Notes under the pieces: model-generated | Databases searched by the model: none | The model's input: only the letters and a program-made list of their open reading frames with translations | What the model was told of the DNA's origin: nothing | Position numbers and translations under genes: made by a program | Shown here: positions 5,231 to 12,545 of the stretch, piece by piece | Position numbering within the stretch: the stretch's first letter is position 1 | Layout of the letters: every line of letters starts with the position of its first letter | Assembly: GCA_903950295.1 (NCBI GenBank) | Contig: CAJBAP010000273.1 | Coordinates: forward strand, 1-16,738 | Origin: an uncultured Rhodocyclaceae bacterium | GTDB taxonomy: Bacteria > Pseudomonadota > Gammaproteobacteria > Burkholderiales > Rhodocyclaceae | Direction of reading: 5' to 3' | DNA: 16,738 nt

Positions 5231-7810
5231 GTGAGTGCTTCCGACGATAAACAACGGCACGAACTGCGCCTGCGGGCTGCCGCCGAGAGGCAGATCGACG
5301 ATGCGCCTCTGACCGGGGGAGACCCCGCGCACTCGGGCGAAAATCTCTTGTATGAACTTCAGGTGCATCAGGTCGAGCTGGAGATACAGAACGAGACCTT
5401 GCGCCAGAAGCAGACTGAACTGGAGGTCATGCGCGACCGCTACGTCGATCTGTATGAGTTCGCCCCGGTCGGCTATCTGACGCTCACCGCTGACGGCATG
5501 ATCGACGAGATCAACTTAGCCACCGTCAAGCTACTGGGAGCGGAGCGCAAGGATCTGCTGCACCGCCGCTTCACCTCTTTGGTCATCGCCGAGGACCAGG
5601 CGCGCTGGATGCAGCTATTCCTGAGCGTGAAGGAACTCGATGGCAAAGGCAGTATGGAACTGGCCCTGCAGCGCCGCGATGACACTGTGCTTCAGGCACA
5701 GCTGGATTGTGCAACACGGAAAGTCGGCGCTGGCGACACGGCGGTCCGCATCGCCCTGACCGACATCAGCGAGCGCAAGCAACTGGCGGATGTGGATGCC
5801 TTCCTCTCACAAACCGATCCCCAATCGATGGTCGAGTCATTTTTTGACGGGTTGGCCCGGTTTCTGGCCCGGAGCCTGCAAATGGACTACGTTTGTATCG
5901 ACCGGCTCGAAGGCGACGGACTGAACGCCACGACCCAGGCCGTGTGGCACGACGGTCGTTTCGAGGCCAACGTGACCTATGCCCTGAAAGACACGCCCTG
6001 TGGCGACGTGGTGGGGCAGAAGGTGTGCTGCTTTCCTGCCAGCGTTTCCCGGTTCTTTCCGCACGATCAGGCACTCCAGGACTTGCGTGCGGAGAGCTAC
6101 ATCGGTATCACCCTATGGAGCCACACCGGCCAGCCAATAGGCCTTATCGCGGTGATCGGGCGACACCCACTAGAGAACCGCTCGCGTGCCGAAGTCACGA
6201 TGGAAAGGATCGCCTCGCGCGCCGCCGGCGAGCTGGAACGGCTGATGGCCGAGGATGCCCTGAAGGAGAGCGAAGCACTCTATCGATCCGTCACCGACCA
6301 CGGCCAGGCCCTGATCTGGATGGCCGGTCCCGACAAGGGCTGCTACTACTTCAACAAGCCCTGGCTGAGCTTCACCGGAAGAACACTGGAACAGGAGTCT
6401 GGCAACGGCTGGGCCGAGGGCGTGCATCCGGACGACCTCCAGCGCTGTCTCGCCATCTACACCACCGCTTTCGACCAGCGCGAGAAATTCAGCATGGACT
6501 ACCGGTTACGCTACCACGATGGCGAATACCACTGGATCCTGGATGACGGAACACCTCACTACAATGTTCAGGGCGAGTTCGTCGGTTACGTCGGCCATTG
6601 CCTGGACATCACCGCGCGCAAGCAGGCTGAAGCCAAACTCAAGCAATATCAGGATCACCTCGAAGAACTCATCTTCACCCGCACCGCCGACCTCGAGGCG
6701 ACGAACCTGTCGCTGACCCTGGCGAAGAACGCGGCTGGCTTGGGCGTCTTTGATCGAGACATTAAGAGCGGAAAGCTGAGCTGGGACTTGCGGGTACGGG
6801 AGTTATTCGGGGTCGGGCCAGACGAGCCGATTACCTTCGAGACATTCATGGCATTGCTACACCCCGACGACCGCGCGGAAACGAAATCCATAATCGCCCA
6901 AGCATGCATCTCCAACGGGTCCTGCACCAATGAATTCAGAGTCGAATACCGCGTCATCAGTCGTGCCGATGGCAGCGTGCGCTATCTGGAGGCTCAAGGG
7001 AGGGTATATTTTGAAGAAAAGCGGGCCGTCCGGTTGATTGGCATAATTCGAGATGTTACTGAGCGGAGACAGATCGAAAGGACTGCACAAGCCCAGCGCA
7101 TACAAATGGAGCACCTCGTGAATCAGCAGGTGGCAGTGCATACAGCTTCAGCCATCGCCCACGAATTGAACCAACCGTTGGTCTCGATATCCGCCTTCAG
7201 CGAAGCGGCACTGGACATGCTGAAAAAGGGCGCGAATGACCAAGAGAAACTCCATCGAGCGCTGCAGGGTGCCGTGGAACAGACGCAACGCGCAGGACGG
7301 GTTCTGCACGAACTGATCACCCACCTGCACAAGGGGGGGGGGCAAGATGAGGCGGAATTGGTCGACCTCAACGAAGTTATCCGCCAGGCTGTTGCCACAG
7401 CTTCGGAGAGCAACCATATTGATCTCAACCTAGTGGTAGAACTGGAACGAGACCTGCCGCTCATTCATGCGAATGCCCTCCAACTGAAGAAGGTTCTGCT
7501 TAACTTGCTGACAAATGCTTTTGACGCCATGCAAGCTATCGAAAAGCCGTCGGCAACCAACACAATCAAGGTACGAAGCTTTTCCGCAAAGAACATGGAT
7601 CATGTAACGGTGCAGGACAGTGGCCCCGGACTGAATGCGGCAATTGCTCCCCACGTTTTCGACCCCTTCTTCAGTACCAAGCCAGCGGGTATTGGACTGG
7701 GGCTTGCAATAAGCCGTGCGCTTGTTGAAGCCCACGGCGGGCAACTGTGGGTAGATCTGGATGCGTGTCCCGGTGCGACGTTTCACTTGACGGTGCCTAT
7801 TACCTCATGA
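5231..7810 (+). CDS. Soluble PAS-GAF-PAS-PAS histidine kinase (FixL/DctB-like)
   Basis: An 859-residue kinase without membrane segments, so probably a cytoplasmic sensor. Domains in order: coiled coil with YELQVHQVELEIQ (41-53); PAS1 about 64-184; GAF about 188-338; PAS2 about 346-463 ending DITARKQ; PAS3 about 494-612 ending DVTERRQ; HisKA with phosphoacceptor H644 in AIAHELNQPL; HATPase_c with N762 (N-box), DSGPG at 796-800 (G1), FDPFF at 810-814 and GIGLGLA (G2). The G1 and N-box residues are intact, so it should be active. The GTG at 5231 is preceded by GGAG eight bases upstream. A run of ten G (7333-7342) encodes KGGG between the HisKA and ATPase domains. The stop overlaps the start of a FixJ-type regulator, its likely substrate. 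The PAS1 and GAF modules recur in the gene at 15228. Confidence 0.95.
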   Translation: MSASDDKQRHELRLRAAAERQIDDAPLTGGDPAHSGENLLYELQVHQVELEIQNETLRQKQTELEVMRDRYVDLYEFAPVGYLTLTADGMIDEINLATVKLLGAERKDLLHRRFTSLVIAEDQARWMQLFLSVKELDGKGSMELALQRRDDTVLQAQLDCATRKVGAGDTAVRIALTDISERKQLADVDAFLSQTDPQSMVESFFDGLARFLARSLQMDYVCIDRLEGDGLNATTQAVWHDGRFEANVTYALKDTPCGDVVGQKVCCFPASVSRFFPHDQALQDLRAESYIGITLWSHTGQPIGLIAVIGRHPLENRSRAEVTMERIASRAAGELERLMAEDALKESEALYRSVTDHGQALIWMAGPDKGCYYFNKPWLSFTGRTLEQESGNGWAEGVHPDDLQRCLAIYTTAFDQREKFSMDYRLRYHDGEYHWILDDGTPHYNVQGEFVGYVGHCLDITARKQAEAKLKQYQDHLEELIFTRTADLEATNLSLTLAKNAAGLGVFDRDIKSGKLSWDLRVRELFGVGPDEPITFETFMALLHPDDRAETKSIIAQACISNGSCTNEFRVEYRVISRADGSVRYLEAQGRVYFEEKRAVRLIGIIRDVTERRQIERTAQAQRIQMEHLVNQQVAVHTASAIAHELNQPLVSISAFSEAALDMLKKGANDQEKLHRALQGAVEQTQRAGRVLHELITHLHKGGGQDEAELVDLNEVIRQAVATASESNHIDLNLVVELERDLPLIHANALQLKKVLLNLLTNAFDAMQAIEKPSATNTIKVRSFSAKNMDHVTVQDSGPGLNAAIAPHVFDPFFSTKPAGIGLGLAISRALVEAHGGQLWVDLDACPGATFHLTVPITS
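7333..7342 (+). repeat. G10 homopolymer within the kinase gene
   Basis: Ten consecutive G residues encode part of Lys-Gly-Gly-Gly (residues 701-704). With eleven G the frame meets TGA at 7348-7350. With nine it meets TAG at 7431-7433. Either change removes the whole ATP-binding domain. Tracts of this length are typical of phase-variable genes but are also error-prone in sequencing. Confidence 0.9.
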
Positions 7811-8415
7811 ACAACAAGCCGACGGTGTTTATTATCGACGACGATCAAGCCGTACTAGAGTCGCTGACGCTCCTGCTCGAACAGAAGGATTTCGCTGTCG
7901 AAGCCTTCGATTCCGCAGAGGCCTTTCTAGCTGCATTCAGGCCGGCACCCAACAGCTGCGCTATCGTTGATCTACGCATGCCCGGAATGGACGGCATGCA
8001 GTTGCAGGAGGAACTGTCAAGGCGCCGCTCCCTGGTTCCGATTATCTTTTTAACCGGCCATGGCGACATCCCCTTAAGCGTGCGCGCCATCAAGGCTGGC
8101 GCGGTCGACTTCCTGACCAAGCCGGTCACTGCCGCTGTGTTAATCAAGAAAGTGGCTGCGGCGTTACTCGAAAGCAAAAGGCTGTTCTCACGGCAAAATG
8201 AATGCAGCGTCGCTGGGCAACTCGCTCTATCCATGACAAAGCGAGAACGTGAGGTGTGGACTCTGATCGCCGAAGGATTGCATAACAAGGAAATCGCGCG
8301 ATGCTTGGGGATCAGCCATCGGACGGTAGAAACTCACAGAATGCGGGTCATGAAGAAGACTGGCGCGGAAAATCTAATAGATCTAGTCCGCATCTACAAC
8401 CTGAGCCAGTCGTAG
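7807..8415 (+). CDS. FixJ/NarL-family response regulator
   Basis: A 202-residue two-component regulator. The receiver domain (1-122) has the acidic pair D11/D12, phosphoacceptor D55 in VDLRMPG, switch T83 in FLTGHGD and K105 in LTKPV. The LuxR-type helix-turn-helix (about 138-198) carries TKREREVW and NKEIARCLGISHRTVETHR. All key residues are present, so it should act as a phosphorylation-dependent transcription activator. The ATG overlaps the kinase stop (ATGA, 7807-7810), which makes the kinase at 5231 its near-certain partner. Its targets are unknown. The repeats just downstream, ahead of the 8738 operon, are plausible candidates. A stable hairpin begins ten bases after the stop. Confidence 0.95.
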   Translation: MNNKPTVFIIDDDQAVLESLTLLLEQKDFAVEAFDSAEAFLAAFRPAPNSCAIVDLRMPGMDGMQLQEELSRRRSLVPIIFLTGHGDIPLSVRAIKAGAVDFLTKPVTAAVLIKKVAAALLESKRLFSRQNECSVAGQLALSMTKREREVWTLIAEGLHNKEIARCLGISHRTVETHRMRVMKKTGAENLIDLVRIYNLSQS

Positions 8416-8424
8416 CGAGGTGGG

Positions 8425-8458
8425 GCAGTTGCGAGCAAGCCGCTCGCCTCGCAACTGC
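8425..8458 (+). terminator. Strong hairpin after the FixJ-type gene
   Basis: GCAGTTGCGAG (8425-8435) pairs perfectly with CTCGCAACTGC (8448-8458) across a 12-base loop. It starts ten bases after the response-regulator stop. No U-tract follows, so it is not a textbook intrinsic terminator. It may stabilise a 3' end or assist termination. Confidence 0.5.
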
Positions 8459-8482
8459 GCCAGGTCAAAATTTCGCTGAAAG

Positions 8483-8510
8483 AACCCCTAAACCGCTAGG
8501 CAAACCCCTA
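8483..8510 (+). repeat. Three AACCSCTA octamers, possible activator sites
   Basis: AACCCCTA (8483-8490), AACCGCTA (8491-8498) and AACCCCTA (8503-8510) are tandem direct copies. The outer two are exactly 20 bases apart, close to two helical turns, so they face the same side of the helix. This looks like an activator array upstream of the 8738 operon. Confidence 0.5.
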
Positions 8511-8629
8511 CCAGTTCTCGCCGATCGACCCTTTGTGACTTGCAGCATTGGTTCAATATCCGTCGCTGGAACAATGCCTTACGTCATTTCTGTTTCTGCA
8601 CGTTTGGCATACCCAATCACACTTTAGTT

Positions 8630-8643
8630 GTACGAAGTCGTAC
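8630..8643. promoter_or_regulatory. Dyad GTACGA-N2-TCGTAC
   Basis: A 6-base inverted repeat with a 2-base centre, immediately followed by an AT-rich stretch (GTATATATCT). Its position about 95 bases upstream of the 8738 start fits an operator near the promoter. The binding protein is unknown. Confidence 0.45.
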
Positions 8644-8737
8644 GTATATATCTATGCAACGGCATGGAATATATTTAATTCATCGCTGCCACAGTAATTC
8701 TTACGCGATTACGGTTCCGCGACCAAGAGGTGATGCC

Positions 8738-9154
8738 ATGAATGTCCTGATTGTCGATCCTTCGGTAGTGCCCGATATCTCCTATCAGCAATGCATCGTG
8801 CAGCATTTCGGCCGCGCCGCTGATATCAGTGTCCGGCTAGCCACTGGCATCCTTCAGGCCACTTGGCAGATCCGCGACTTCAACCCCGACGTCATCGTGT
8901 TCGACCGTATCGGCAACTGCGAACAGCTTACGAAACTGATCGCGATGCTGCGCAGAACCAATCCGGGTGTGGCAATGTTCCGCCTAGACGGCCAGAGCCT
9001 CGTCGCAACCGAAAACCCATGCGGGTCTCCCGCAACGCTTGCCGTACCGCACTGGCTTCAAGAAATGGCCACGCACTGGATTCTCGCGCGGTCTGCTCCC
9101 CTACCGCGTAGAGGCGATCATGCTAGACCTAGACAATGTTCGGCTCAGTTTTGA
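8738..9154 (+). CDS. Small receiver-like protein, degenerate
   Basis: A 138-residue protein beginning MNVLIVDPSVV. The order of elements resembles a response-regulator receiver: a first strand with D7, a third strand NPDVIVFDRIG with D56 where the phosphoacceptor would be, and a fourth strand GVAMFRLDG. The conserved switch Thr/Ser context and the Lys of strand five are not recognisable, and the C-terminus (about 120-138) looks disordered and basic. I read it as a pseudo-receiver by inference, not as a firm family match. The ATG at 8738 is supported by AAGAGG seven bases upstream. The longer open frame from 8540 has no such site and runs through the regulatory region. It overlaps the next kinase gene by 35 bases, which suggests coupled synthesis and a shared role. 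Confidence 0.65.
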   Translation: MNVLIVDPSVVPDISYQQCIVQHFGRAADISVRLATGILQATWQIRDFNPDVIVFDRIGNCEQLTKLIAMLRRTNPGVAMFRLDGQSLVATENPCGSPATLAVPHWLQEMATHWILARSAPLPRRGDHARPRQCSAQF

Positions 9155-10841
9155 GAATTACGAGCCATCGACTTCCTGGCAACACCTGCCGTTCAGCTAC
9201 TTGGCGGAAGGCGTGTCATTCGATGCTTTCGCGTTTCGACAGATCATCGACAGTCTGCCGCAGTGCATTTTCTGGAAAGACCGTTCCGGTAGTTTCCTCG
9301 GGTGCAACGCAGCGGGTGCGCAGGCAGTCGGGCTTTCGCATGCCGAAGAAATCGTCGGTAAGACGGATTTTGATTTCCATCACGACTTTCATGTCGCCGA
9401 CTTTCTGCGGCTCGAGGATGAGCGCGTCATGGCTAGTGGAACGTCGATTTATCGCGATCTCTCCAAAGGCAGCGGCCAACCAGAGTCGGCGCGCTGGTAC
9501 GAAACCAGCAAGGCGCCCCTGCGCGCGACGACGGGTGAGGTCGTCGGATTAATGATCAGCTACGAGGACGTGACCGAGCGTATGCGTGCAGAAGAAACAC
9601 TGCGCCAGGCCAATGAACATCTCGATGTCGCAGCGAATTACACCCTCAATTGGAACTGGTGGGTCGATCAAAACGGACAGATGCGCTGGATCAGCCCCTC
9701 GGTCGAAGCTTCGTGCGGATATTCGCTCTTCGACTGTTTCGGAATGCTGAACTATCCCTTCCCGATCATCCACCCGGATGACCGCGGTCGCATGCGCAGC
9801 TTTCTGGCGAAAAACATCCCAGGAGACGACGAATGCGAGTTCAGGTTCATCCACAAGTGCGGCAGTGTTCTTTGGGGAAGCATCGATCTTCGGCAAGTGG
9901 TCGACCGCCACGGCAAGCTGCTCGGGGTGCGTTACAGCGTACACGACATCACCGCGCGCAAGCAGGCCGAGGCTGAACTTCTCGCGCTGAATCACTCGCT
10001 GGAGGAACGCGTTGCCGAGGCAATTGCCGACGGCATGAAACAGGAGCGGTTGATGCTCCTTCAGTCGCGCCACGCAGCCATGGGAGAAATGATCGGGATG
10101 ATCGCCCACCAGTGGCGGCAGCCGCTGACGACACTCGGCCTGCTGTTGCAGAATATCCAATACGACTGCCTTGGCGACAAGCCCGGCCAGGACGACGCGA
10201 GCAAGCGATTCAACCAGGCGTACCAAGTAATTGAAGACATGTCGTCGACCATCGATGACTTCCGCAACTTCTTCCGGTCCGACGCAAAAGCGGCGCCAAT
10301 AAGTCCTTCCGAGTGTATGGGCAAGGTTCTCGTATTGATGGAGGCGAGTTTGAAGCGTGCGCAGATCCAGGTGAAGGCGCAACTTTCTGCGACGGGAAAA
10401 GCTGTCGGAGTGTGCAACGAACTCGGGCAGGCACTGCTGAATCTGGTCACCAATGCCAAGGATGCACTGGTCCAGTATCGAAGCAAAGACCGGACGATCA
10501 ACTGCGAAGTGACCGACGGAGACAGGGAAATCACCGTCAGGATTGCCAACAATGCGGGCCACATTGCGCCGGAACACATGGAAAAGATTTTCGACCCCTA
10601 CTTCACGACTAAGCCGGATGGCACAGGCCTGGGCCTTTATATCGCCCGACGAATCGTCGACCAGCATTTTCATGGAATGATCGAGTGCGCCAATACGAAC
10701 GATGGTGTGGAATTCATCATCACGCTGCCTCGCGATATGCGGTTTCACGTCGCCGTACGCCCTGGCGTACCAACGACGCCCTATCTGAACGATCGGGAGA
10801 ACCCGATGAGCCGCCGTTTGCCCATCGCGGAGTATTCCTGA
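9120..10841 (+). CDS. PAS-PAS histidine kinase with altered G1 box
   Basis: A 573-residue cytoplasmic kinase with no membrane segment. PAS1 spans about 38-155 (SLPQCIFWKDRSG near 45-57, ending EDVTERM). PAS2 spans about 168-280 (IIHPDDRGR at 216-224, ending HDITARKQ). A coiled coil leads to HisKA with H330 in MIAHQWRQPL, then HATPase_c with N446 (NLVTNAKDA), FDPYFTTK at 491-498 and GTGLGLYIA. The G1 box, normally D-x-G-x-G or DNAGG, reads IANNAGHI at 475-482. The conserved Asp that contacts adenine is Asn478 and one glycine is His481, so ATP binding may be weak or lost. The ATG at 9120 has GAGG five bases upstream; the frame is open from 9039 without a better site. Likely targets are the receiver at 13949 or the receiver-like protein upstream. 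Confidence 0.93.
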   Translation: MLDLDNVRLSFENYEPSTSWQHLPFSYLAEGVSFDAFAFRQIIDSLPQCIFWKDRSGSFLGCNAAGAQAVGLSHAEEIVGKTDFDFHHDFHVADFLRLEDERVMASGTSIYRDLSKGSGQPESARWYETSKAPLRATTGEVVGLMISYEDVTERMRAEETLRQANEHLDVAANYTLNWNWWVDQNGQMRWISPSVEASCGYSLFDCFGMLNYPFPIIHPDDRGRMRSFLAKNIPGDDECEFRFIHKCGSVLWGSIDLRQVVDRHGKLLGVRYSVHDITARKQAEAELLALNHSLEERVAEAIADGMKQERLMLLQSRHAAMGEMIGMIAHQWRQPLTTLGLLLQNIQYDCLGDKPGQDDASKRFNQAYQVIEDMSSTIDDFRNFFRSDAKAAPISPSECMGKVLVLMEASLKRAQIQVKAQLSATGKAVGVCNELGQALLNLVTNAKDALVQYRSKDRTINCEVTDGDREITVRIANNAGHIAPEHMEKIFDPYFTTKPDGTGLGLYIARRIVDQHFHGMIECANTNDGVEFIITLPRDMRFHVAVRPGVPTTPYLNDRENPMSRRLPIAEYS

Positions 10842-10867
10842 TCTTCAGGAGATAGCGAGCAATCATC

Positions 10868-12175
10868 ATGGCTATCAGCCTTACCGAGAGCAGTTGGAGC
10901 AAGGACGCTTATCAGCAGCTCAACCACATCCGCAACTTCTTCATCGTTGTGATCACCGGGATGGCGCTGTGCATGGTGGGTGTCCACTACGCATTCAGTG
11001 GTTCCAGTGCGGCATGGGCGGCTGCCATCGGCGTTTCCCCGGAACTGCTGGATGCGGTCCTGATGTTTGTCTCCGTGCTGGGGCTGGGCACCGTCCTCTT
11101 TTTCGTCTTCAGCAGGCTGCGGGTCGGTGAGTGGGGCGGGGTGGAAACCACCTTTTTCTCCAGCCTGGCCTACATGTCCTTGCTGCAAATGGAACGGGAG
11201 GTGCTGAGGGAGAAGTGTAGCCAGACCGCCGATGCACTGAAGGAAGCCTACGCCCTCGATGCATCCTTCATTGACCAGCACAAGGAAATCATCGGTTTCA
11301 CCGAAACATCGGCCATGCAGATTCTGGAACGAATCAATGGCCTGGATCAGCAAAGTGGCCGCCTGATCGCCATGCTGAATGCCGGGGCTGAACAGCCGAA
11401 ACCGGAAGGCACCACCGACAACCCTGATGCGATCGGGGAAATCAGGGAATTCATCAGCCAGCTGCCCGAGCGCATTCACCGGGAACGGGAGCAGTTCAAG
11501 CACATCATCGAGAACGTCGGAGAACTCGGCAAGCTGGTCGGCGTGATCAAGGACATCAGCGCCCAGACCAACCTGCTTGCCCTGAACGCGGCCATCGAGG
11601 CGGCGCGTGCCGGCGATCAGGGCCGCGGCTTCGCCGTCGTGGCGGACGAAGTGCGCAAGCTGGCCACCCGGTCTCGCGAGGCGGCCGATCTGGTCTGGAG
11701 CGGGATCGAAAAGGCGCAGTCCAGTGTGGGCGTTGCCTTCAGCAAGGATGCGCAGGAGGTGATCAACCGCGATCTCGCCCAGGCCCTGCATCTGGTGGGG
11801 GTAGTCGGCACGATGCAAGAAACACTGGCGACGCGAGGCGACGTGCTGCGTGGCCAGATTGCCGAGGGGGCGGTGATCAACGAGCAACTCGCCGCACAAA
11901 TCAACGACATGCTGATGAGCGTCCAGTATCAGGACGTCGTCAGGCAAATGGTCGAGCGACTGGACGTTGCCCTCAACGAGAAATCCCGTGTTTTCGACGA
12001 CATCGGGACCAATCTGGTCATTGAGGAAGGCACGATCAATTTTGGTGGCCAGGCGATCAAGTCCATCCTTGCCAACTTCATGGCCAACGAAAGCCAGCAT
12101 GGCAGTTATGCGTCGCGCGGCGTGGACAACGGCACGCAGACATTTTTCAACGCATCCAAGGTCGAGCTGTTCTGA
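10868..12175 (+). CDS. Methyl-accepting chemotaxis-like protein without ligand domain
   Basis: A 435-residue chemoreceptor-type protein. Two membrane helices (about 21-41 and 62-82) are separated by only about 20 residues, so there is no periplasmic sensor domain, and I see no HAMP. The rest is a cytoplasmic coiled coil with the conserved signalling hairpin ([20 protein letters not shown] at 230-249, then [15 protein letters not shown]). A later [13 protein letters not shown] segment (353-365) is common in receptors of this type. The C-terminus ends KVELF and lacks the pentapeptide that recruits methyltransferase. No CheA or CheW gene is nearby, and the neighbours are STAS, HD-GYP and PP2C genes, so its output may not be the flagellar motor. 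The start codon has only a weak, distant AGGAG. It begins 26 bases after the kinase, consistent with one operon. Confidence 0.94.
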   Translation: MAISLTESSWSKDAYQQLNHIRNFFIVVITGMALCMVGVHYAFSGSSAAWAAAIGVSPELLDAVLMFVSVLGLGTVLFFVFSRLRVGEWGGVETTFFSSLAYMSLLQMEREVLREKCSQTADALKEAYALDASFIDQHKEIIGFTETSAMQILERINGLDQQSGRLIAMLNAGAEQPKPEGTTDNPDAIGEIREFISQLPERIHREREQFKHIIENVGELGKLVGVIKDISAQTNLLALNAAIEAARAGDQGRGFAVVADEVRKLATRSREAADLVWSGIEKAQSSVGVAFSKDAQEVINRDLAQALHLVGVVGTMQETLATRGDVLRGQIAEGAVINEQLAAQINDMLMSVQYQDVVRQMVERLDVALNEKSRVFDDIGTNLVIEEGTINFGGQAIKSILANFMANESQHGSYASRGVDNGTQTFFNASKVELF

Positions 12176-12207
12176 AGCACGACCTTGATTCTTACTAGGA
12201 GAAGAAT

Positions 12208-12510
12208 ATGGAAATCCAGAAGCATGATGCGGGCAAGGCCAGCATCAAACTTCCGCCGCGCTTTGAGTTAAGCGGGATAAGCGATTTTTGCCAATCCTAT
12301 GCCAATGCGCTGAATGACATGGCGGTCAAGCTGATTGAAGTGGACTTCACCGAGGTGGAGTACATCGACAGTTCCGCACTCGGCAGCCTGCTGGTATTGC
12401 GCGAGCGCGCCGATAAATCCAGACAGGCCGTAACCCTCAATCATTGCCAGCCAAAGGTGATGAAAGTCCTGAAGGTGGCCAACTTCCACCGGCTTTTCAC
12501 CACTAGCTGA
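12208..12510 (+). CDS. STAS-domain anti-sigma-factor antagonist-like protein
   Basis: A 100-residue single STAS domain of the SpoIIAA/RsbV type. The signature is VDFTEVEYIDSSALGSLL (45-62). The phosphorylatable serine corresponds to S55 in the DSS motif (D54-S55-S56), by analogy with Ser58 of SpoIIAA. In known partner switches the unphosphorylated form binds an anti-sigma kinase or another partner, and a PP2C-type phosphatase reverses phosphorylation. Here a SpoIIE-type phosphatase is encoded two genes downstream, so the pair is probably functional. A matching HATPase-only kinase is not in the window. The ATG has AGGAG about six bases upstream. It lies 32 bases after the MCP gene and about 35 before the HD-GYP gene. 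Confidence 0.93.
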   Translation: MEIQKHDAGKASIKLPPRFELSGISDFCQSYANALNDMAVKLIEVDFTEVEYIDSSALGSLLVLRERADKSRQAVTLNHCQPKVMKVLKVANFHRLFTTS

Positions 12511-12545
12511 ACGTGGATGGCTTCAGGAATATCAGGGAACCTATC

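Larger units (their letters stand above)
8416..8737. other. Intergenic control region ahead of the 8738 operon
   Basis: This 322-base stretch has no convincing gene. It contains a hairpin (8425-8458), three octamer repeats (8483-8510), a dyad (8630-8643), an AT-rich patch (about 8640-8680) and the AAGAGG ribosome site of the next gene (8725-8730). It is the natural place for the promoter of the large signalling operon, but I could not choose a -35/-10 pair with confidence. Confidence 0.7.

Noticed and set aside
8301..8627. Plus-strand 108-codon frame overlapping the end of the FixJ-type regulator
   Set aside because: It is out of frame with the HTH domain, runs through the hairpin and repeats, and has no family pattern.
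9549..10748. Minus-strand 399-codon open frame opposite the PAS-PAS kinase
   Set aside because: It is fully antisense to a gene with clear kinase motifs and shows no domain of its own; long antisense frames are common in GC-rich coding DNA.
10781..12100. Minus-strand 439-codon open frame opposite the chemoreceptor
   Set aside because: It mirrors the codon pattern of the MCP coiled coil, has no recognisable motif and spans the gene boundary; a typical shadow frame.
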